From: Sedimentisphaerales bacterium | GTDB taxonomy: Bacteria > Planctomycetota > Phycisphaerae > Sedimentisphaerales > Anaerobacaceae | DNA length: 64,000 nt | Assembly (NCBI GenBank): GCA_016930645.1 | Contig: JAFGGH010000046.1 | Location: 1-64,000, forward strand | Direction of reading: 5' to 3' | Shown here: one piece after another, positions 54,737-62,251 of the stretch | Layout of the letters: the number at the start of each line of letters is the position of its first letter | How positions within the stretch are numbered: the first letter of the stretch is position 1 | The notes under the pieces: generated by a model | The model's input: the letters and a program-made list of their open reading frames with translations, nothing else | Database searches by the model: none | Told to the model about the DNA's origin: nothing | Translations under genes and position numbers: made by a program

Positions 54737-55959
54737 TGAAAAGCTGTAACACAGAAATTCGTAACGACTATCAGGTGACTGTTTGCCAAACTATGGATGA
54801 GATTGAAGGTCTTCGTTTGGTTTGGCAAGAGATGCAGAGTCAGCAGAGTAGACTTGTTATAAACGCCGATATTGACAGATATATATCTGTTATTGAATCT
54901 ATGCAGAAGGATGTAAAGCCTTATGTATTATTGCTGAGACGGTGCGATGAGCCTGTTGCTATGGTGATTGGCCGACTTGAAAAGGCACCAATTAAATGCA
55001 GGTTTGGGTACAAAACTGTATTAAAACCTAATATGCGTTGTCTGAATATTGTTTACGGCGGCATATTAGGCAGGGTGAATGAAGAGACGGCTTCAATATT
55101 ATATAATGAATTGATTAACACAACTCGTCGCGGCCGGGCCGACGTTATTGCGATAAATCATTTAAGAAATGACTCTGTTCTTTACAGGCGGTTGAGAGAA
55201 AAACCTAATATTTGGTGCCGTGGACATTTTCCTAAAACCGAGCACCACTGGTGTATGTCTGTACCCAAAAGCATTGACCTGTTTTATGCTGCACGTTCCA
55301 ATAAGCACAGGAATCATCTAAAGAAATACATGAAAAGACTGGAGAAGGATTTCCTTGAACGGGTAAAGTTAAGTGTATACACAAGTGATGATGCAATTGA
55401 GTATCTGCTTGAGGACGCTGCTAAAATATCGGCAAAAACCTATCAGTATGCCTTAGGTTGTGGTTTCCTGGACAATAACAGGAAGTACTTGCTGCTCCAA
55501 GGTGCTGCAAAGAAAGGGTGGTTGTTGGCTTACGTAATAAAAGTGGACGAACAGCCTGTTGCCTTCCAGGTTGGGATGAAATATGCGGGTGCATACTTCG
55601 TCGAGGAGATTGGCCACGATCCCGAATGGAAGAAATATAACATCGGTACAATCCTATTTCTAAAAATATTGGACCATTTATGCAAAGATGACCAGGTGGA
55701 TACGATAGATTTTGGATTTGGTGATGCTGAATATAAGCAGAGATATGGTAATAATTCGTGGGATGAAACAACGCTTTACATATTTGCCCCAAGGCTTTTT
55801 CCTGTAACAATAAATATTGTACATGGATTTTTGGCAGGGATGTCAAATTTCGGAACATATATTCTGAAAAAATTTAATTCGGTCAATTCGCTTAAAAGGA
55901 AATGGAGAGACAGGCTTAGAAATAGAGATACAGGATTAAGCGAGAACAGCAATTTTTGA
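54736..55959 (+). CDS. FemAB/GNAT-like acyltransferase (PF13480-type)
   Basis: A 407-residue soluble protein. The first half is a degenerate GNAT copy; the second (about 170-360) has the conserved RSNKHRNHLKKYMKRLEKDF followed by AFQVGMKYAGAYFVEEIGHDPEWKKYNIGTILFLKIL and DFGFGDAEYKQRYGN, characteristic of the double-GNAT family found in EPS loci alongside polysaccharide deacetylases and CapK-like ligases. Acyl or aminoacyl transfer to a sugar amine is suggested by family, and the donor is unknown. Confidence 0.8.
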   Translation: MKSCNTEIRNDYQVTVCQTMDEIEGLRLVWQEMQSQQSRLVINADIDRYISVIESMQKDVKPYVLLLRRCDEPVAMVIGRLEKAPIKCRFGYKTVLKPNMRCLNIVYGGILGRVNEETASILYNELINTTRRGRADVIAINHLRNDSVLYRRLREKPNIWCRGHFPKTEHHWCMSVPKSIDLFYAARSNKHRNHLKKYMKRLEKDFLERVKLSVYTSDDAIEYLLEDAAKISAKTYQYALGCGFLDNNRKYLLLQGAAKKGWLLAYVIKVDEQPVAFQVGMKYAGAYFVEEIGHDPEWKKYNIGTILFLKILDHLCKDDQVDTIDFGFGDAEYKQRYGNNSWDETTLYIFAPRLFPVTINIVHGFLAGMSNFGTYILKKFNSVNSLKRKWRDRLRNRDTGLSENSNF

Positions 55960-55962
55960 CCT

Positions 55963-56658
55963 ATGAAAATAATTATCCTGATTAGTGTTGTTGTGTTAAT
56001 TTTCCTTTATCTGCCGGTACCGTGGATTTATTCGAAAATTCTGGTGATGTCACTGCGGCGAAAACTGGCACAGAAACCATCGCTTGTTTTGACATTTGAT
56101 GACGGTCCCGGTGATACGTTGACACTTTCAATACTTGATATTTTGAAAAAGCATAACGCCAAAGCTACATTTTTCCTGTTGGGTAAAAATATCGAAGGCC
56201 GTGAAGAAGTAGTTAAACAGATCGCTGAGCAAGGCCATGAAATCGGCACTCATGGCTTTGACCATCTGAATTACTGGAGAGTAAATCCACTAAAATCCAT
56301 TAGTGATATTAACAAAGGAATACAGGAAATAAACAAGGCTTTAGATAAAAAGAACAAAACTTATCCTTTCAGGCCTCCTTTTGGCAAACTCAACTTTATA
56401 TCTTTGCTCAACCTCTGTCTGCGGAAGTTTCCAATTATCTACTGGACTTGTGATATTGGTGATACGCATAAAAATATTCAAACAAATAATAAGATAGAAA
56501 TCAGCAGTTCGGTTGTATTGGCTCACGACTATGAGCGTAAAAATCAAAACACAGCCAGGATGGTTTTAGGCACAATCGATAAGCTTCTAAGAGAGGCCAA
56601 ACAAAAAGATTTACCAGTATTGACGGTATCTCAATTTATAAGAGGGAGCGGCAGTTGA
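55963..56658 (+). CDS. Polysaccharide deacetylase (NodB domain), membrane-anchored
   Basis: A 231-residue carbohydrate esterase 4-type protein. One N-terminal transmembrane helix (about 3-22) places the catalytic domain in the periplasm. Motif 1 TFDDGPG (44-50) gives the catalytic and metal aspartates, motif 2 THGFDH the metal histidines, and motif 3 RPPFGK the arginine-proline groove. It removes N-acetyl groups from sugars of the nascent polysaccharide or its lipid-linked unit. Its stop overlaps the TTG start of the next gene. Confidence 0.9.
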   Translation: MKIIILISVVVLIFLYLPVPWIYSKILVMSLRRKLAQKPSLVLTFDDGPGDTLTLSILDILKKHNAKATFFLLGKNIEGREEVVKQIAEQGHEIGTHGFDHLNYWRVNPLKSISDINKGIQEINKALDKKNKTYPFRPPFGKLNFISLLNLCLRKFPIIYWTCDIGDTHKNIQTNNKIEISSSVVLAHDYERKNQNTARMVLGTIDKLLREAKQKDLPVLTVSQFIRGSGS

Positions 56659-57611
56659 ATCAGTTAGATGTTTCAATAATTATCCCTAACTATAATACTC
56701 GCGATATTCTTCGTGATTGTCTTGCTTCTTTGTACAAATATCCCATGACGGTCTCATCTGAAATCATAGTTGTGGATAATGCCTCAAATGATGGCTCTGC
56801 TGAAATGGTTAAAAAGGAGTTTGGGCAGATTATCCTGATAGAAAACAAAGTCAACAGCGGGTACGCAGGTGCCTGCAACCTGGGAATAAAGAAGTCAAAG
56901 GGCAGATATTTGTTAATTCTAAACAGTGATACTTTGGCTCTTGAAGGTACTATTGACAAGATTATTCGTTTCGCCGATGAAAATCCAAAGGCTGCAATTA
57001 TCGGCTGCCGTGCCCTTAATCCGGATATGACACTTCAGCCGACGTGCTTTATGTACCCTTCAATACTTAATATGCTTTTGGCCAGTACCTATTTTTACAA
57101 GCTTTTTCCGAACAATAAATTCTTTGGCCGCCAGGCAATGTCCTGGTGGGACAGAGACGATACAAGAGAAGTAGATGTAGTTACAGGCTGTTGTATGCTG
57201 GTTAGAAAAGAAGCTATTGATAATGTCGGTATGATGGATGAAAGCTTCTTTATGTATGCCGAAGAAACAGACTGGTGCTACAGATTCAAAAAAGCCGGAT
57301 GGAAAGTGATGTACACGCCAGCCGCTGAAATTATCCATATTGGCGGCCGAAGTACCAGACATATTCGCGGTGATATGCTCGTCAGGGAAAAGCTCAGTGT
57401 CCTGGAATTTATACGGAAACATCATGGTTGGCTTTATCACAAAGTCGTGTGTTTTTTTGTGATTCTGTTTTTTGTTCTGCGTCTTCCCATTTGGTTCATT
57501 GCCTCTTTACTAACGAGCAGGGAAGAAGCTAAAGTTAAGCTCAAAGCATATCTTAAGGGCATTAAACAGGTTTTTGTTGCCGCTGGGAAATTGCCCCAGA
57601 CAGAAAATTAA
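56655..57611 (+). CDS. Glycosyltransferase family 2, rhamnosyltransferase (WbbL)-like
   Basis: A 318-residue GT-A enzyme starting at TTG 56655. VSIIIPNYNTRDILRDCLASL, NSGYAGACNLGIKKSKGRYLLILNSDT (acidic motif near 95) and GCCMLVRKEAIDNVGMMDESFFMYAEETDWCYR are all hallmarks of the WbbL-like GT2 subfamily, several of which transfer rhamnose. One hydrophobic segment near residue 265-285 may tether it to the membrane. The rhamnosyl assignment is by family only; no dTDP-rhamnose synthesis genes lie in the window. Confidence 0.9.
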   Translation: MNQLDVSIIIPNYNTRDILRDCLASLYKYPMTVSSEIIVVDNASNDGSAEMVKKEFGQIILIENKVNSGYAGACNLGIKKSKGRYLLILNSDTLALEGTIDKIIRFADENPKAAIIGCRALNPDMTLQPTCFMYPSILNMLLASTYFYKLFPNNKFFGRQAMSWWDRDDTREVDVVTGCCMLVRKEAIDNVGMMDESFFMYAEETDWCYRFKKAGWKVMYTPAAEIIHIGGRSTRHIRGDMLVREKLSVLEFIRKHHGWLYHKVVCFFVILFFVLRLPIWFIASLLTSREEAKVKLKAYLKGIKQVFVAAGKLPQTEN

Positions 57612-57613
57612 TA

Positions 57614-58954
57614 GTGAATACAAAAATATTATATCAGGGTATGTCTCAGTTTGTCGCAAAGCGGCTTTTGGGGCCGTTTTTGATTCGTAGAAGGCAGCTT
57701 GAAGAAACTCAGTGGCTTGATAAAGATAAACTGCGCGAATTACAATTAAAGCTTCTTAAAAGAATCATTTCTCACAGCTATGACACTGTTGAGTTCTACA
57801 GAAATTTAATGCAAAAGCAAGGGCTTACAAAAGATTTCCTGAAAACACTTGATGATATTAAATACTTACCAGTTACCACCAAACAAGATGTGCTTGCAGC
57901 TGATGATTCTATGATTTCCGACAAATACCCCAGGCGGACCTTGCGAAAAGCACGGACTGGAGGAAGTACGGGTACACCTTTGATAATTTACCGGAACTGG
58001 GCTTCGATTGGAAACGAGCATGCTTTTGTCAATAGGCAGTGGAATTGGGCAGGCATAGAGTTTTGTGACAGGCGGGCTTACCTTATGAGCCGTGTAGTTG
58101 CTGAACCAGACTGTGAAGAAGGCAAGCTTTATGCTTACGATGCGATAATGAAGGATTTGATTTTATCCACTCACCATCTTTCCGCACAAACAGCCGAACA
58201 ATACGCTTCGCTCTTAAAAAAGTATGAAATCAAAGCTCTTATAGGATACCCATCGGCAATTAGCTTTCTTGCAAAGTTATGCCTTCAGAAAGGTATAAAG
58301 CTTAAGTTAAAGGCGGTACTGACAACAAGTGAGCTTCTTGCCGAACCCATGCGTAAAACCATCGAAGAGGCATCCGGCTGTCAAGTCTTTGACTTTTACG
58401 GAGGTGCCGAACGTGTCTGTTATATCCATACCTGCGGGCACGGCAGCTATCATGTTATACCGGAATATGGATTTACAGAACTTATTCCCGTATCCGATTC
58501 CGAACCGAATCGTTGCAGGGTTGTTTCAACCGGCTTCTGGAACAAGGCTATGCCGCTGATTAGATACGACATAGGTGACATAGTAATAAAATCGGATAAA
58601 ACCTGTCCCTGCGGCAGACAGTTCCAGGTCATTGAATCCATCTGCGGCAGGGAAGGGGACATAATCAAAACTCCATCAGGCCGCCAGTTTGGTGTAACGT
58701 TGGTTATGCAGCTACTCTACGTAATATGCGGGATTAACGGGATTGCTGAAAGCCAGGTTGTCCAGGACGCTATTGACCACATTACCATCAAATATGTTCC
58801 GGTTCAAAAAATTGACGAACAGCAGTTGCGTAACTTTGAACACATTATCGGTAAGTATTTACCAGGAGAGTTGAAATTTGATTTCGAGCAGGTTTCTGCT
58901 GTTGAGAAGACAGAAGCCGGCAAAGTCAGACCCCTGGTATCACTATTAGATTAG
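57614..58954 (+). CDS. CapK/phenylacetate-CoA-ligase-like adenylate-forming enzyme
   Basis: A 446-residue protein, GTG start. ARTGGSTGTPLIIYRN (about 115-130) is the AMP-binding phosphate loop; FYGGAERVCYIHTCGHGSYHV and IRYDIGDIVI are motifs A5 and A7 of the family; CPCGR follows. CapK-like members in EPS loci are thought to activate a carboxylic acid for attachment to sugars. It lies between GT2 and GT4 genes; with the FemAB-like protein upstream it may form an acyl decoration module. Confidence 0.85.
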   Translation: MNTKILYQGMSQFVAKRLLGPFLIRRRQLEETQWLDKDKLRELQLKLLKRIISHSYDTVEFYRNLMQKQGLTKDFLKTLDDIKYLPVTTKQDVLAADDSMISDKYPRRTLRKARTGGSTGTPLIIYRNWASIGNEHAFVNRQWNWAGIEFCDRRAYLMSRVVAEPDCEEGKLYAYDAIMKDLILSTHHLSAQTAEQYASLLKKYEIKALIGYPSAISFLAKLCLQKGIKLKLKAVLTTSELLAEPMRKTIEEASGCQVFDFYGGAERVCYIHTCGHGSYHVIPEYGFTELIPVSDSEPNRCRVVSTGFWNKAMPLIRYDIGDIVIKSDKTCPCGRQFQVIESICGREGDIIKTPSGRQFGVTLVMQLLYVICGINGIAESQVVQDAIDHITIKYVPVQKIDEQQLRNFEHIIGKYLPGELKFDFEQVSAVEKTEAGKVRPLVSLLD

Positions 58955-58960
58955 AAAACT

Positions 58961-60154
58961 ATGATTAGTAATTACGATATTGTATGTTTTTCTCCGTCCG
59001 ACTGGTGGGGACAAAATCCGAGCTGCTGTACGCACATAATGCAGCGGCTTGCCGCCTGTAACAGGGTTATCTGGATAAATCCTGTCAGTTCGGACCTCCT
59101 CGCCGTTCGTAGTCGCAGAGGCCTGCTGACCAGAATGAAAAGGAAGATTAAAAGCCTGTTCAGGTTTGTAAAAAAAAAGAATAAAAATTTGTTTATTCTC
59201 AGCCCGTTCTTTGTTCCGATTCAGGGAAACATCTTTTTCGATTTTATTAATAATGCTTTGCTTAAACTCCAGCTTGGTACGCTGATGCTGTTTCTTAAAG
59301 TGAAAAATCCGTTGCTTTGGATTGAAAATGTTAGAGCTGCCGATTTTCTGGAAAGCTTCAACTGGCGGTTGGTTATTTATCACGTCTCAGATAATTTCCA
59401 GTACTGTCCTTATACGCATAATAAAGATAAGCTTAGAAAAAGAGAAAAAGCAGTTTCGCAGCGAAGTGATTTAACCATTTGTGTCTCTAAGGAGTTGTAT
59501 AACCTTAAAAAAGCAGGCAGGAATAATGTTTATTATCTCCCGCATGGAGTTGACTTTGACTACTTCAGAAGGTCTGCAGAAAGTAAACAGCAGTACGTTC
59601 GGATTTCTGATACACCTAAACCTGTTGTCGGCTATTTCGGCACCTTAACCGCTATGAATGATATCGAATTGCTTGAATATTGTGCTGAACAATTACCCGA
59701 TGTTTCATTTGTTATAGCAGGCGTGGTAACATCTGGTGATTACACTCGATTAAATCAAATGCCTAATGTTCATATGATTGGTAAAATTCCCTATAGTGAC
59801 ATTGCGAGTTTATGCGGCAGTTTCGATGTGTGCCTGCTTCCATGGAAAATAAATGAGTGGATTAAAAGCTGTAATCCACTCAAGTTTTTTGAATATATGG
59901 CTTCAGGCAAGCCAATAGTGTCGGTGCCGATTAGGGAGGTTGCCGAAAACTATGCTGACATTTTAAGTGTTGCGCATACTAAAGAGCAATTCTGCCAAGC
60001 TATACTTTGGGAACTTGAAAATGACGGCAACCAGCGGAAGGAGCGTAGAATGTCAGCCGCAAAAAACCATTCTTGGGACAGACATATTCAGTCATTGGCT
60101 GAATTAATCAATAGTAGGTTAAATCAGTTACAAGCTGAACCTGAAAGCAAATGA
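58961..60154 (+). CDS. Glycosyltransferase, GT4-like (Glyco_trans_1_4 type)
   Basis: A 397-residue GT-B enzyme. The N-terminal DIVCFSPSDWWGQNPSCCTHIM and RVIWINPVS segments are typical of teichuronic-acid-type transferases; the donor half has VVGYFGTLTAMNDIELLEYCA and SCNPLKFFEYMASGKPIVSVPI, with N-P-x-K-x2-E-Y replacing the classic E-x7-E. It ends in an ATGA overlap with the PssD-like gene. Donor sugar unknown. Confidence 0.9.
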   Translation: MISNYDIVCFSPSDWWGQNPSCCTHIMQRLAACNRVIWINPVSSDLLAVRSRRGLLTRMKRKIKSLFRFVKKKNKNLFILSPFFVPIQGNIFFDFINNALLKLQLGTLMLFLKVKNPLLWIENVRAADFLESFNWRLVIYHVSDNFQYCPYTHNKDKLRKREKAVSQRSDLTICVSKELYNLKKAGRNNVYYLPHGVDFDYFRRSAESKQQYVRISDTPKPVVGYFGTLTAMNDIELLEYCAEQLPDVSFVIAGVVTSGDYTRLNQMPNVHMIGKIPYSDIASLCGSFDVCLLPWKINEWIKSCNPLKFFEYMASGKPIVSVPIREVAENYADILSVAHTKEQFCQAILWELENDGNQRKERRMSAAKNHSWDRHIQSLAELINSRLNQLQAEPESK

Positions 60155-60627
60155 AAAAAACGAATCAAAATAATAAGCTTAAAATCTGTCTGGTTGCGTC
60201 GGCAGGCGGCCATATGAGCCAGCTCCTCAAGCTCAGGAAAAGCTGGAGTAATTATGAAACAATTTGTGTTACTACCAGCGATATGGTTTCAAAGGAATTG
60301 TCTGAATCACAAAAAATATATGCTGTGGGTGAGTGCAATCGTGAAAATCTCTTACGTGTAGTTGTTGTTTTCTTTCGTTGTCTGAAAATTATACTGCGGG
60401 AAAGACCCGATGTGCTAATCAGCACCGGCGCCGCCGTAGGCTGCATTTGCTGCTGGTTGGCAAAATTTATCGGTGCAAAAATAATTTGGATTGACAGTAT
60501 AACAAATGTTGACCGGCTTTCTCTTTCCGGCAGACTGGTTCATAAAATAGCAGACTTGCTTTTAGTTCAATGGCCGGAGCTTGCTGCCTGCTACAGAAAA
60601 GCAGAATACTTGGGGACCTTGATATGA
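60151..60627 (+). CDS. PssD/Alg14-like glycosyltransferase subunit
   Basis: A 158-residue membrane-associated half-transferase. CLVASAGGHMSQLLKL is the Alg14 N-terminal glycine loop; hydrophobic VVVVFFRCLKIIL and VLISTGAAVGCICCWLAKF form the membrane-association surface; IDSITNVDRLSLSG follows. By analogy with rhizobial PssD and fungal Alg14 it recruits the catalytic partner encoded next, with which it overlaps in an ATGA. Together they would add a glucuronic acid or related sugar. Confidence 0.9.
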   Translation: MKKTNQNNKLKICLVASAGGHMSQLLKLRKSWSNYETICVTTSDMVSKELSESQKIYAVGECNRENLLRVVVVFFRCLKIILRERPDVLISTGAAVGCICCWLAKFIGAKIIWIDSITNVDRLSLSGRLVHKIADLLLVQWPELAACYRKAEYLGTLI

Positions 60628-61118
60628 TTTTTGTGACGGTTGGTTCACAGTTCCCGTTTGACCGTTTGATAAAAGCTGTTGATTTTCTGAAAGACGAGGG
60701 TCTGATTGTTCAGGAAATATTCGCCCAAACAGGAAACAGCCAATACAAGCCTCGTAACTTTGAGTATGTGAACTTTCTTGAGAAACATTTGTTTGACAAA
60801 TACGTTCATGATGCGTCAGCGGTTATCAGCCATGCCGGTATTGGAATAATATCAAAATCGCTGGAATACGAAAAGACTCTGCTGGCAATGCCAAGGCTTG
60901 CTAAAAACGCCGAAGTCGTAAACGACCATCAGCTTGCTATTGCAAACAAGTTTGAACGGCTCGGGCACATACTTGTTGCATATTCGCAGGAAGAGTTACC
61001 CGATAAGATTAGAGAACTTGATACCTTTGTTCCTGTTAAACGGCAGAAGCAGCCGGAAAAATTAGCAGAAAAGATTCAATTATTCCTGGACGATATTTAC
61101 GCTCAAAAGAAACTATAG
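60624..61118 (+). CDS. PssE/Alg13-like glycosyltransferase catalytic subunit
   Basis: A 164-residue GT28 C-terminal domain. MIFVTVGSQFPFDRLIKAVDFL is the family start, and SAVISHAGIGIISKSLEYEKTLLAMPR contains the UDP-sugar-binding H-A-G-x-G loop. ATG at 60624 overlaps the PssD stop and aligns with Alg13 proteins, so it is preferred over the in-frame ATG at 60570. Works as a heterodimer with the preceding product. Confidence 0.92.
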   Translation: MIFVTVGSQFPFDRLIKAVDFLKDEGLIVQEIFAQTGNSQYKPRNFEYVNFLEKHLFDKYVHDASAVISHAGIGIISKSLEYEKTLLAMPRLAKNAEVVNDHQLAIANKFERLGHILVAYSQEELPDKIRELDTFVPVKRQKQPEKLAEKIQLFLDDIYAQKKL

Positions 61119-61150
61119 TAAGCGTTATATTTTATAGCTGTCATATCGTA

Positions 61151-62182
61151 ATGGATAAATTAAAAACAAAAGACGTAACAGCAGTAGTTCTTGCCGGTTC
61201 AAGGGATTTCGGCAGATGCCCTATAGCTTCTCGTTTGCCGTTGGCCCTATGGCCCATCACCGGTACGCCGGCTATTGAAATTTTATTGAAATCCCTCTCT
61301 GAACAGGGCATAAAGAAAATTATAATTTGTACAAACGATGATGTTTTGTTATTGAAAAATAATATTAATCTTCCTGATTCGATTAACGTGAAATTTCTGG
61401 AGGAAAAGCTTCCGGTCGGCACCGCAGGATGCATACGAGACGCTGTTAATAAGCAGACAAAATCACTTCTTCTTATATTACCTGCGGCAATTGTTACCCC
61501 GCCTGACTTCGAGAATATCTTAAATATTCCTATTGTTAACGGATCAAAATTGACAGTTGTGCTCCAGCCTTCAACGAATTATATGGGCAACAGCAGTATA
61601 TCTAATATATTTATCTGTGAGCCTGAGGTTCTTGAGCATATACCGCCAGAGGGATATTGTGATATTAAAGAAGGTTTAATTCCCGCCCTCGTACAAGCAG
61701 GCAAAACGGCGAGAACTGTTATGGTTAAACGGACCATTGGTAATTTTAGAAACATCGCAGAATATCTGCAAACGATCGCTAAGTGTCTTGAGTGTCCTGA
61801 AGATTCTTGTCTTAATCTGCCGTTAAATTCGGACAATCCAAAAGGCATCTGGATATCAAAAAACGCAAAGATAAGACCTTCTGTTAAGATATACGGTCCG
61901 GTGATAATTCTTGATAATGTACAAATTGATGAAAACGCTGTTATTTTTGGCCCAACTATCATCGAGTCAGGAGTTAAAATAGGAAGCAGCACGTTGGTGG
62001 AAAGCAGCGTCGTTTGGGAAAACGCACTTATAAATAATAACTGTGAAATTAGAAATTGTGTTATCGATTATGATGCAATATTACCATCAGGCATAAAGCT
62101 TCAGGGACAGGCTGTTACCGGTAAGCTTGAAAATGATTTTCAAATTAAAAATAATAAAACTCAAATACTCTCACTCTTTTGA
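61151..62182 (+). CDS. Degenerate sugar-nucleotidyltransferase-like protein with left-handed beta-helix
   Basis: A 343-residue two-domain protein. Residues about 8-215 follow the nucleotidyltransferase fold, but the signature G-G-x-G-T-R...PK is replaced by VVLAGSRDFGRCPIASRLP and LALWPI, losing the phosphate-binding glycines and the conserved lysine. Residues about 230-330 are hexapeptide repeats (IWISKNAKIRPSVKIYGPVI, VIFGPTIIESGVKIGSS) of a left-handed beta-helix. It could be inactive and act as sensor or scaffold, or catalyse an altered reaction. No ribosome binding site is obvious. Confidence 0.7.
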   Translation: MDKLKTKDVTAVVLAGSRDFGRCPIASRLPLALWPITGTPAIEILLKSLSEQGIKKIIICTNDDVLLLKNNINLPDSINVKFLEEKLPVGTAGCIRDAVNKQTKSLLLILPAAIVTPPDFENILNIPIVNGSKLTVVLQPSTNYMGNSSISNIFICEPEVLEHIPPEGYCDIKEGLIPALVQAGKTARTVMVKRTIGNFRNIAEYLQTIAKCLECPEDSCLNLPLNSDNPKGIWISKNAKIRPSVKIYGPVIILDNVQIDENAVIFGPTIIESGVKIGSSTLVESSVVWENALINNNCEIRNCVIDYDAILPSGIKLQGQAVTGKLENDFQIKNNKTQILSLF

Positions 62183-62251
62183 AAATATGTATCCAACAGA
62201 ATAATAATGGTGTTTGAAAAAACTAAAATTAATTTATAAGAAAGGTAAGAA

